This document shows, in pieces, positions 1-6,978 of a stretch of DNA of 64,000 nt. Position 1 is the first letter of the stretch. Each line of letters starts with the position of its first letter. The DNA lies in NCBI RefSeq assembly GCF_014649955.1, contig NZ_BMUA01000011.1, forward strand, positions 124,001 through 188,000, written 5' to 3'. The notes under the pieces are model-generated. The model did no database searches, was not told the DNA's origin, and saw only the letters and a list, made by a program, of their open reading frames with translations. Made by a program: the position numbers and the translations under genes. Source of the DNA: Streptomyces violascens. Its GTDB lineage: Bacteria; Actinomycetota; Actinomycetes; Streptomycetales; Streptomycetaceae.

Positions 1-1
1 C

Positions 2-712
2 GACGAGGTGCGCAGACGCCGGGCCCGGGTCCCCGACACCGTACGGGCCGAGCCCTCGTGGGCGCATGTCCTGGACCTGACGGACCGGCTCGCCGCGCTG
101 AAGGTGTCCGGCCCGGCTCCGCTGGTCGTCGACCAGCACTGCGCGGTCGATGCCACTCGCCTCGCGGCCCATCTGCATCTGCGCGAGCGGGACTTCGTGC
201 TCGAGGTCCGGCCCGACCAGCCCGTGTTGCCCGCGCTCCACGCGGCATCCGGCATCGGCACCCGGCCGAGCCCGGCGGCCCGGCCGGTCAGCGCCCAGCA
301 GTTCATGCGCGAGGGCGGGGGGCGCCACCCGTACGTCGTCGGCGTAGAGCAGGGCGGCCGGACGCGGCGCGTACAGGTGTACTCCGCGCCGGTCCGGCTG
401 CCCGGCAGCTCCCCGGCCGCGCCCAGCACCCAGCGCGTCCACCGGCTGATCGCCGAGCAGTTCCCGGCGGGGCGGCGCCCGGCCCGGTTCTGGATCACGA
501 GCCTCGGGGAGCGCCGGACGGACGAGGTGCTCTCGCTGCTGCACAGGCCCTCGCTGACCCACGCCGTCGTGCAGCACCTGGAGGACGACTTCGGGCTCCT
601 CGACTTCGAGGGGCGCTCCTTCCCCGGCTGGCACCACCACATGACGATGTCGTCCGCCGCCTACCTCTACCGCAGCTTCCGGCACGGCGCGCGACGGCCC
701 GCCCGCCTGTGA
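2..712 (+). CDS. IS701-like transposase, 5' end outside the window
   Basis: The reading frame is open from the left edge to a TGA at 710-712, so at least 236 C-terminal residues are present and the N-terminus is missing. The closing segment, with a FEGRSFPGWHHH motif followed by a small-residue stretch, is the characteristic C-terminus of IS701-family DDE transposases. The preceding HLEDDFGL also fits. A GTG at 8 could serve as a start, but full-length members are near 400 residues, so this is more likely the tail of a longer gene. No terminal inverted repeat could be identified downstream. The neighbouring truncated sigma gene suggests that this end of the window is an old insertion or rearrangement site. 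Confidence 0.7.
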   Translation, partial: DEVRRRRARVPDTVRAEPSWAHVLDLTDRLAALKVSGPAPLVVDQHCAVDATRLAAHLHLRERDFVLEVRPDQPVLPALHAASGIGTRPSPAARPVSAQQFMREGGGRHPYVVGVEQGGRTRRVQVYSAPVRLPGSSPAAPSTQRVHRLIAEQFPAGRRPARFWITSLGERRTDEVLSLLHRPSLTHAVVQHLEDDFGLLDFEGRSFPGWHHHMTMSSAAYLYRSFRHGARRPARL

Positions 713-807
713 CCCGGCGGGCCCGGGGGCGCCCGGGCACCGCGTCCGCGAGCCCCCGGAGAAACGAACCCGCGCCCTCGGCGGCGCCCCCACGCAAAGG
801 ACGAACG

Positions 808-990
808 ATGACCGCGCCCCCCCGCCGCACCGACGAGGTGCGCCCGCCCGGCGACGCACAGGAACCGGCGGAGGAATCCGCCCAGGATCGCGCGCGACGC
901 TCCGAGCACGACGCCCAGGGCTACCGGCGCCGGCTCTCCGCACAGGCGTTGCGCCTGACCCGCAGCCCCGAGGACGCGGAAGACCTCGCG
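808..990 (+). pseudogene. ECF sigma factor, N-terminal fragment only
   Basis: ATG at 808 follows a good ribosome site (AAAGGA, 796-801). The first 60 or so codons end in YRRRLSAQALRLTRSPEDAE, which matches the start of sigma-70 region 2 of ECF sigma factors (ALRLTRSPxDAEDL). Immediately after AEDL the sequence loses all resemblance and runs on as Arg-rich junk, so regions 2.2 to 4 are gone. It cannot be a working sigma factor. The break lies about 280 bp after the transposase stop, so a deletion or insertion event is a plausible cause. From 991 to 1113 no gene is evident. Confidence 0.6.
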
Positions 991-1113
991 TTCCCGGCGC
1001 AGGACCGCCGGCAGGTCCGCGCTCAGCGGTACGGGGGCCAGGCCGGCGCTGACGCCGGTCTGCCGGGCCATCGTTCCTATGAGCACGCGAGGTCCTCCTG
1101 CCGTCGGCGGCGA

Positions 1114-1152
1114 ACGCCGGACACCGCGGCATCGGGCCGCGGTGTCCGGCGT
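1114..1152 (-). terminator. Strong hairpin terminator of the MFS gene
   Basis: Two perfectly complementary 17-nt arms (1114-1130 and 1136-1152) flank a 5-nt loop, ten bases beyond the stop codon of the minus-strand MFS transporter. There is no T-run, as is common for streptomycete terminators. It could also stop transcription arriving from the left. Confidence 0.8.
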
Positions 1153-1161
1153 CGGCGTTCC

Positions 1162-2388
1162 TCAGGCGGCACTGCCGCGTTTGGCGGGGAATCCGTGGGC
1201 GCGGGCGGCCAGGACCACGATGAGGACCGGCGCCAGCAGGACCAGGATGCTCCAGGGGAAGGAGGTCGAGCCGAGCAGGTTCAGCAGGATGCCGCCGACG
1301 ATGCCGCCTCCGGCCATCGCCACGTTCCACAGCGTCACCAGCATGGCCTGGGCCGCGTCCGCGTGCTCGCCGCCCGCGTCGCCGACCGCGGTCTGCAGCA
1401 GGGTCGGGGCGCCGCCCCAGCCGAGGCCCCACAGGGTGACGGCGACGTACACCATGGCGGTGCTGTCAGAGAGGACGGCGAGGATGGCGGCCGCTACGGC
1501 GATCAGCAGGGTGCTCGCGATCATCAGTGCCCGCAGCCGGCGGTTGATCTGCGCGCCGACCACCCAGATGCTCACCAGCGAGGCCGCGCCGAACACCAGG
1601 AGCACCAGGTCGGTGGAGTTGCCCATGCCGAGCTCGTCGAGGAAGGTCGCGATGAACGTGTAGAGGATGGTGTGGGCCAGCACGAAGACCAGGGTCACGA
1701 ACAGGACCGGGGTGACTCCGGGGACCTTCAGCGCCGCGGCCATCGGCGTCTTCTCACTCTGCCGCTGACCCGGGTAGTCCGGGACCAGCGCGCCGATCCA
1801 GGCGAGCAGGAGCACGGTGAGCCCCGTCATGACCAGGAAGGCGACCTGCCAGTTGACGGCCTTGCCCAGGAAGGTTCCGGCCGGAACGCCCAGGGAGAGT
1901 GCGACCGGGATACCGGCCATCGCGATGGCGATCGCCTTGCCCTGCAGGTGCGCCGGCGCCATGCGGCGGGCGTATCCGGCGAGCAGTGCCCAGGCCAGAC
2001 CTGCGGCCACACCGGCGACGAACCGGGCCACCATCGTCACGGAGTAGTTGCCCGAGAGGGCGGTCACCGTGTTGGCCACGGCGAACCCCGCCATCGACAC
2101 AAGGAGCAGCCGCTTGCGCCGCCAGGCCGCGGTCGCGGCGGTCAGGGGGATCGCGGTGAGGGCCGTACCGATGGCGTAGATCGTGACCGTCTGGCCGGTC
2201 GCGGACTCGCTGACGTGCAGGTCCGAACTCATCGCGGGCAGCAGGCCCGCGGGCAGCGTCTCGGTCAGGCTCGTGATGAAGACCGCCGTGGCCAGCGCGA
2301 GCAGCGCGAGCAGGGGCAGTTTCTGGTCACTCTGATTCTTGATCCCGGCCTTGGGATCAACTGGGGTCTGCTTCTCGCTAATTGACAT
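1162..2388 (-). CDS. MFS efflux transporter (DHA1/AraJ-like)
   Basis: The 408-residue protein has about 12 hydrophobic segments and the layout of drug:H+ antiporters of the DHA1 class. The N-terminal half resembles AraJ/Cmx-type exporters: TETLPAGLLP in TM1, a TAATAAWRRKRLL loop between TM2 and TM3, and the GVPAGTFLG motif after TM5. It probably exports a small toxic molecule from the cytoplasm; the substrate cannot be inferred. It is divergent from a MerR regulator 65 bp away and ends at a strong hairpin. The ATG at 2388 has no ribosome site. A possible MerR-type promoter would put the transcript start within a few bases of it, so the mRNA may be nearly leaderless. Confidence 0.85.
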   Translation of the reverse strand: MSISEKQTPVDPKAGIKNQSDQKLPLLALLALATAVFITSLTETLPAGLLPAMSSDLHVSESATGQTVTIYAIGTALTAIPLTAATAAWRRKRLLLVSMAGFAVANTVTALSGNYSVTMVARFVAGVAAGLAWALLAGYARRMAPAHLQGKAIAIAMAGIPVALSLGVPAGTFLGKAVNWQVAFLVMTGLTVLLLAWIGALVPDYPGQRQSEKTPMAAALKVPGVTPVLFVTLVFVLAHTILYTFIATFLDELGMGNSTDLVLLVFGAASLVSIWVVGAQINRRLRALMIASTLLIAVAAAILAVLSDSTAMVYVAVTLWGLGWGGAPTLLQTAVGDAGGEHADAAQAMLVTLWNVAMAGGGIVGGILLNLLGSTSFPWSILVLLAPVLIVVLAARAHGFPAKRGSAA

Positions 2389-2403
2389 GGTGTGAATGCT
2401 CGA

Positions 2404-2425
2404 ACCATCACACCTATGTGAAGGT
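2404..2425. promoter_or_regulatory. Candidate MerR operator between exporter and regulator
   Basis: A 22-bp dyad centred on TCACACCTATGTGA has one mismatched pair in ten. On the minus strand it starts directly after TTGACC (2428-2423). The spacing to a weak -10 at 2403-2398 is about 19 bp, the stretched spacer typical of MerR-activated promoters. A second inverted repeat (GGTGTGA, 2389-2395; TCACACC, 2408-2414) overlaps it. MerR proteins usually bind such dyads in the spacer. The -10 is poor, so the exact promoter is uncertain. Confidence 0.55.
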
Positions 2426-2453
2426 CAACGGGAAGAAATGTGAGGTCGATCAC

Positions 2454-2852
2454 ATGCGTATCGGAGAGCTGTCGGAACGCACCGGCACGCCCCGCCGACT
2501 CCTGCGCTACTACGAGGAACAGCGGCTGATCGTCGCCGACCGCTCCGCCAACGGATACCGCGACTACGACGAGTTCTACGTCGACCGGGTCCTGCAGATC
2601 AGAGGCCTCCTGGAGGCCGGGCTGCCGACGCGGATCATCAAGCAGATCCTGCCCTGCCTGGAAACCACCCGGACCATCCATGTCCTGGGCGCGACACCGG
2701 AGATGATCGCCACGCTGGAACGCGAGCACCAGCGCATGACCGAACGCATCCAGGGCCTGACCCGCAACCGCGACGCCGTGGCCGGCTACCTCGCCACGGT
2801 CCGGGGCGAGGGCCGGCCTGACCCCACCACCCCTTCCCCGCGGGCCGCTTGA
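2454..2852 (+). CDS. MerR-family transcriptional regulator
   Basis: The 132-residue protein begins MRIGELSERTGTPRRLLRYYEEQ, the signature N-terminal winged helix of MerR proteins, followed by the YRDYDE and VDRVLQI elements. A coiled-coil dimerisation helix follows (about 75-118). No cysteine pair or other metal-binding C-terminal motif is seen, so an organic ligand is more likely than a metal. ATG 2454 was chosen over upstream GTG codons because it starts exactly at the family N-terminus and has GAGG eight bases upstream. It presumably controls the divergent exporter through the dyad between them. Confidence 0.85.
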   Translation: MRIGELSERTGTPRRLLRYYEEQRLIVADRSANGYRDYDEFYVDRVLQIRGLLEAGLPTRIIKQILPCLETTRTIHVLGATPEMIATLEREHQRMTERIQGLTRNRDAVAGYLATVRGEGRPDPTTPSPRAA

Positions 2853-2858
2853 GCGCCC

Positions 2859-2893
2859 GTGCCGCCCCAGGGTTGTTCGCCCCGGGGCGGCAC
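2859..2893. terminator. Hairpin terminator between convergent merR-like and SDR genes
   Basis: Ten-base complementary arms (GTGCCGCCCC, 2859-2868; GGGGCGGCAC, 2884-2893) with a 15-nt loop begin seven bases after the MerR stop. It probably serves the MerR gene and possibly the convergent SDR. Nothing else is visible between 2894 and 3014. Confidence 0.6.
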
Positions 2894-3014
2894 ACGCCGA
2901 TGTCCCGACCGCAGGTCACCTTGCGGTCCGGGGCGGAGTGGACGGCGGGGGGATGCGCCGGGCCAAGGGGGCCGCACCGGGCTGAACAGAATGGAAATTC
3001 TGCCGCCGAGGGCG

Positions 3015-3785
3015 TTACGCCGCGGTCCACCCGCCGTCCACCGGCATGGCAGCGCCGGTGACGAAGGTGGCGCGGTCGCTGCACAGCCAGGCCGCGGCCT
3101 GGGCGATCTCCACCGGGTCGGCCATCCGGCGCTGGACGGAGCGGGCCACGAAGCTCTCCTCCAGTTCCGGCGTCCCGGCCAGCACCTCCTCCATCAGCTC
3201 GCTGCGGGTGCTGCCCACCACCAGTGCGTTGACCCGGATCCCCTGTCGGCCGTAGTCCGCCGCGGCCGCCCGGGTCAGGCCCAACACCGCATGTTTGGCG
3301 GCCACATACGCAGCCGATGCGCCGGTGGCCTGGAGGCCCGCGACGCTGGAGGTGTTCACGATGGAACCGCCGCCCGCTTCGAGCATGGCGGGGATCTGGT
3401 GGCGCAGACAGTTCCACACGCCGCGCACGTTCACGTCCATGGTCCGCTCGAAGATCGCGGTGTCCGTCTCGTGCAGCGGCGTTCCCGCCGTGGCCCAGCC
3501 CGCGTTGTTGAACGCCCCGTCCAGACGGCCGAACCGGCCCACCGCGACCTTGACCGCGTTGGCCACGTCCTCTTCGCTGACCACGTCACCAGGGGCGGTC
3601 TCGGCCTTGCCGCCCGCCTCGACGATGTCGTGGGCGAGCGCGTCCAGCCGGTCCGCGCGGCGCGCCATCAGGACCACGGCGGCCCCTTCCGCCGCGAACA
3701 GCCGCGCCGCGGCCTCTCCGATGCCGCTGGAGGACCCGGTGATCAGAACGGTCCTGCCCGCGAGCATGCCGTGCGCTTCAGTCAT
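3015..3785 (-). CDS. SDR-family oxidoreductase of the GBL cassette
   Basis: The 256-residue classical short-chain dehydrogenase shows the NAD(P) site TGSSSGIG (about 16-23), NNAG (near 92), the catalytic Ser in NTSSVAG, YVAAK (Tyr and Lys), and the C-terminal TGAAMPVDGG. ATG 3785 is preceded by GGAGGGAAG at good spacing. It is the last of three minus-strand genes behind a gamma-butyrolactone receptor. In known GBL systems (for example BarS1 of the virginiae butanolide pathway) an SDR reduces the 6-keto group of the autoregulator, so a role in setting GBL stereochemistry is likely but inferred. The upstream frame is open through the intergenic gap because of the frameshift in the preceding gene. 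Confidence 0.85.
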   Translation of the reverse strand: MTEAHGMLAGRTVLITGSSSGIGEAAARLFAAEGAAVVLMARRADRLDALAHDIVEAGGKAETAPGDVVSEEDVANAVKVAVGRFGRLDGAFNNAGWATAGTPLHETDTAIFERTMDVNVRGVWNCLRHQIPAMLEAGGGSIVNTSSVAGLQATGASAAYVAAKHAVLGLTRAAAADYGRQGIRVNALVVGSTRSELMEEVLAGTPELEESFVARSVQRRMADPVEIAQAAAWLCSDRATFVTGAAMPVDGGWTAA

Positions 3786-3999
3786 GGTTCTTCTTCCCTC
3801 CGGTGCCGGTTTCCCGGCCGGTACGTCTCTATGTGTCCGGTGTCGGTGGTGTCGGTACGTGCGTGGGGTCTGCGTGTGTGGCGTCTGTATGTGTGTGGTG
3901 TCGCCACATGTGGGCCGGGCCCGCCCTTTCGGTGCAGCCCGGTGGGCGGCCGGGCGTGCGGCCCTGATTGCGGCCGCGTGCGACCCGGCGTGCGGCAGC

Positions 4000-4850
4000 T
4001 CAGCGGAAGGCCTCCGCATGGCGGGTGGCCCAGGCCCTGAAGGTGCCCGGGGGTCGGCCGATGGCTTCCCGGACACCATCGGTGACCTGTTCCTTCGCGC
4101 CCGCCGCCTGTCGTTCGGCGCGCCGGCCAGCAGGGCGCGGGCCAGCGGCTCCCCCAGCCGGTTCCGCCACCCCCGCAATGCCTGATCCGGCGTCAATTCC
4201 TCGTAGCGCACGGGGAGCTGGAGTGCCTCACCGAGTTGATCCGTCTGTTCGCGCGCGCTCAGCGCCTGCTGCCCGGTCAGCGCGTGGATCCTGCCCGCCT
4301 GGCCGCGGCCCACCAGGGACCGGGCGGCGGCCAGCGCCACGTCCTGCGGGTCGACGCAGGAGTTGCGCGAGGATCCGTACAGTGCCCGCACGACTCCCTC
4401 CTTGCGCACTCCCCCGGCCCAGCCCAGGGCGTTGGACATGAACGCCCGCGGCCGCAGCAGCGTCCAGGTCATGCCGGACGCCCTCACCTGCTCCTCCGTC
4501 TCACGCTGCCAGCAGGTGATCCGGTCCCGGGCCAGCGGGTCGGACACCGCCGCCGCGGACAGTTTCACCACATGCCTGACTCCGCCCGCCCGGGCGGCAG
4601 CCAGCGCGTTCGTGTCGTGCGTGGGACTCAGCGGGTCGAAGGTCACGAGCAGGAGGGCGTCCGCTCCCTCCATCGCGTGGCGCAGTGTGGCGGGGTCCCC
4701 GAGGTCCGCGCCCACGATGTGTCCGGCTACTTTGTCCCGGGCGGCTCGCGCCGGGTCCCTGGTCAGCGAACGTACGTCATGGTTCGGCGCCAGGAGACGA
4801 GCCACCTTGCCGCCCACGGTGCCGGAGGCCCCGGTGATGACCACACGCAT
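4000..4850 (-). pseudogene. NmrA-type NAD(P)-binding reductase with apparent -1 frameshift
   Basis: ATG 4850 opens MRVVITGASGTVGGKVARLL, the Rossmann start of NmrA/atypical SDR proteins, and the match holds to LARALLAGAP. The frame then turns into Arg/Pro/His-rich sequence without stops and runs into the SDR gene. In the other frame the expected family ending is intact: AGAKEQVTDGVREA, then a stretch ending WATRHAEAFR and TGA at 4002-4000. One missing base near 4112-4125 would explain this. It is either a true frameshift mutation or a base-call error. ScbB-like reductases of this type act on the butenolide intermediate of GBL biosynthesis; that role is inferred from context. Confidence 0.75.
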
Positions 4851-4942
4851 GTGTCGCTCGTCGCCGAAGCTGCCATCCGGCTCCAAGTCGCCCTCGCCTG
4901 CCAGGGTTTCAGGGGCGTCATCCGGCCATAGGGTGCGTTCGT

Positions 4943-5566
4943 TCACGAGACACGCCCCCGCTCCGCGTCCAGGCTGATGCGGCGCGCGGCGCTGGGCACG
5001 GCGATGCCGGGAAGCAGCAGTTCCCACATCCGTACCGTGCGCTCGACGAGGTCCTCGCGGCCGTTCACCAGGTTCGCGTACAGCTGGATGCCGGTACACG
5101 CGCCGACCACGAACTCGGCGATGTCCGCGGGCACCACCCCCGGCATGAGTTCCTTGTCGCTCTCGGCGTCGGCCAGGCACCCGACCATGATCTCGCGCCA
5201 CTCCAGGAACGTGGACGCGTCGTGCATGCCGAAACTGCCCTGTTCCACGGCGAGTCGGACGCCGGCACGCAGCAACGGGTCGACGCGCAGCTGGTGCGCC
5301 CAGACCAGAGTGATGTCGACAAGTCGCTGCAGTCCGCGCGCGTTCAGACCTGGCTCGATCCTGTGCCTCTGCGCGTTCATCACCGCGACGGCGAGGTCCT
5401 CCTTCGACTTGAAGTGGAAGTACATCGCCCCGGCCGTCAGCCCCGCCCGCGCGAGGATCTGGTTGATCAGAGCCGCCGCGTACCCCTTCTCGTCGAACTC
5501 CTCGGCCGCCGCCCGCAGGAGCACTTCACGGGTCCTCAGCGCCCGCTCCTGTCTGATTTCCGCCAT
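4943..5566 (-). CDS. TetR-family gamma-butyrolactone receptor (ScbR/ArpA-like)
   Basis: The 207-residue protein has a TetR N-terminal DNA-binding domain (RTREVLLRAAAEEF, then LINQILARAGLTAGAMYFHF, about 10-55). Its C-terminal domain matches ScbR/ArpA receptors: AVMNAQ, RAGVRLAVEQ, FVVGACTGIQLYANLV and LLPGIAVPS. ATG 5566 was preferred to an upstream in-frame ATG at 5626 because it begins at the family N-terminus and has GGAG upstream. It is divergent from the AfsA-like synthase. Such receptors repress their own and neighbouring promoters until GBL binds. The promoter at 5613-5641 overlaps an ARE-like sequence, consistent with autorepression. Confidence 0.88.
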   Translation of the reverse strand: MAEIRQERALRTREVLLRAAAEEFDEKGYAAALINQILARAGLTAGAMYFHFKSKEDLAVAVMNAQRHRIEPGLNARGLQRLVDITLVWAHQLRVDPLLRAGVRLAVEQGSFGMHDASTFLEWREIMVGCLADAESDKELMPGVVPADIAEFVVGACTGIQLYANLVNGREDLVERTVRMWELLLPGIAVPSAARRISLDAERGRVS

Positions 5567-5589
5567 CGCTTCCGCTCCCGAATGGGTTC

Positions 5590-5641
5590 GACAAAAATAG
5601 AGAACGCCTTTTATATTATCGGCCATCGGCGCAGTGGTCCA
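5590..5641 (-). promoter_or_regulatory. Receptor promoter with candidate ARE operator
   Basis: On the minus strand TGGACC (5641-5636) and TAATAT (5618-5613) are separated by 17 bp, a good vegetative promoter. Just downstream, at 5590-5612, lies an AT-rich, roughly symmetric AAAATAGAGAACGCCTTTT, far below the surrounding GC content. It resembles the autoregulatory elements bound by GBL receptors, though the dyad is weak. The promoter is well supported; the ARE call is tentative. The rest of the divergent gap (5642-5931) holds a short tandem GTCCCGGCTCC repeat near 5800-5822 and no clear promoter for the synthase. Confidence 0.45.
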
Positions 5642-5931
5642 TGATCACACTGACGCACCGACCGTTGACGACTTATGCCCGGGGGGCCGCATGATGTCGG
5701 GAATCCAGCGCGCGCTCGCCGCGCCGCGCCGGCCGGACGCCGGCCTGCCGAACGCCACCGACTACCGCGCCTGTTGCGGCAGTTGTCCCCGATCCCGTCC
5801 CGGCTCCTGTCCCGGCTCCCGGCCGTAGCCCGCCAGTCGCTCCCGCCCGGCGCCCCCTTTCACCCCACGCATCCCCACCCCTGAGCCCGTCGGCCCCTGC
5901 TGCCGCCCGGCCGTCTGTGAGGAGTACCCCC

Positions 5932-6873
5932 ATGCCGCCGCTACCCGCATGCCCCTCGCCCCCCGTCGCCACCGTGCCCAGAGAACTGGTCCACAAGACG
6001 AACCCCGACGAGGTGCTGCTGACCGGATGGCACCGCACCGCGCCCGACGCCTTCACGGTGCAGGCCCGCTGGCCCGACGACCACCCCTTCTACGAGGTGC
6101 GCCACGGATTGCACGACCCGCTGATCCTGAGCGAGACGATCCGTCAGATCTTTCCGCTGCTCTCCCACACCGCGTACGACGTGCCGTTCGGGCACCACCT
6201 GTTGTGGGACCACTACCGCTTCACTCTGCACCCAGCCGCCCTGGACGCCGCGTTACTTCCGCCCACCGTCGACCTGCATGTCACCTGCCTGGAAGCCGTA
6301 CGCCGCGGTCGGCGCACCAGCGCTCTGACGCTGCTCGTCCGGGCTTTCCGCGGCGGCATCCCGCTGGCCACCGCCCACACCCGCTTCACCATTCAGACGC
6401 CTGCCGTCTACCGCCGCCTGCGCGCCCAGTACGCCGACGCCCATCTGTGGCCCGCACCGCAACTCGCCCTGCCTGTGCCGCCCAGACGTGTGGCTCGCAC
6501 CCATGCCCGCGACGTGGTGCTGTCGCCCAGCCACACTCCTGGCCGACACCGGCTCCGCATCGACCCACAGCACCGCATCCTCTTCGACCACCCCGTCGAC
6601 CATGTGCCGGGCATGCTGCTCCTGGAGGCGGCCCGCCAAGCGGCCCATCATCTGCACCACCCGGAACCCATCGTCCCCATGGCCATGGACTGCCAGTTCC
6701 ACCGCTACCTCGAACTCCACGCGCCCTGCTGGATCGACACCCGGCAACTCCCTCCGGACGCGCACGGCCGACCCCGCACCACCCTGACCTTCCACCAGAA
6801 CAACACCCCGCACTTCACGGCCACCCTCACCCACCAGCGCATCGACTCCTTGAGCAGCAGCTGGCACGGGTGA
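5932..6873 (+). CDS. AfsA/ScbA-like gamma-butyrolactone synthase
   Basis: The 313-residue protein carries two AfsA hot-dog repeats. The first has PDDHPFYEVRHGLHDPLILSE and QIFPLLSHTAYDVPFGH; the second has HPVDHVPGMLLLEAARQAAH, the diagnostic AfsA motif. The family condenses a beta-ketoacyl-ACP with dihydroxyacetone phosphate, the first committed step to A-factor-type autoregulators. ATG 5932 has GAGGAG (5919-5924) eight bases upstream and is preferred over GTG 5917. A TTA codon at 6253-6255 makes translation dependent on the bldA tRNA. It is divergent from its likely receptor. Confidence 0.9.
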   Translation: MPPLPACPSPPVATVPRELVHKTNPDEVLLTGWHRTAPDAFTVQARWPDDHPFYEVRHGLHDPLILSETIRQIFPLLSHTAYDVPFGHHLLWDHYRFTLHPAALDAALLPPTVDLHVTCLEAVRRGRRTSALTLLVRAFRGGIPLATAHTRFTIQTPAVYRRLRAQYADAHLWPAPQLALPVPPRRVARTHARDVVLSPSHTPGRHRLRIDPQHRILFDHPVDHVPGMLLLEAARQAAHHLHHPEPIVPMAMDCQFHRYLELHAPCWIDTRQLPPDAHGRPRTTLTFHQNNTPHFTATLTHQRIDSLSSSWHG

Positions 6874-6905
6874 CCGGCCGGGCCCTCCCCATCCACACAC
6901 ACCGA

Positions 6906-6940
6906 ACCCGGCTGCCCCGCCCCACACGGAGCGGCCGGGT
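6906..6940. terminator. Possible terminator between convergent synthase and acyl-CoA ligase
   Basis: ACCCGGC (6906-6912) and GCCGGGT (6934-6940) form a 7-bp stem around a 21-nt loop in the gap between two convergent genes. The long loop makes this a weak call. Confidence 0.3.
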
Positions 6941-6978
6941 CCACAGGGAGGGGTACGCCAACTCCCTTACTGGGAAGG

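Noticed and set aside
1..843. The shared CGACGAGGTGCGC at 1-13 and 831-843 as a target-site duplication around the transposase
   Set aside because: The left copy is inside the coding frame at the window edge, so it cannot be an insertion boundary; the match is probably chance in GC-rich DNA.
58..2385. A 775-codon open frame on the plus strand
   Set aside because: It crosses the transposase out of frame and lies antisense to the MFS gene; its composition is that of a GC-rich shadow frame. Only the short sigma-like part at 808-990 was kept.
3015..5201. A single 728-codon minus-strand frame
   Set aside because: Its upstream part is a shadow of the receptor gene, and the join of reductase to SDR arises from an apparent one-base shift; the two enzymes were annotated separately.
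5634..5828. A 64-codon ORF in the gap between GBL receptor and synthase
   Set aside because: It starts within the receptor promoter and consists of Pro/Arg/Ser low-complexity sequence with a tandem DNA repeat; no family resemblance.
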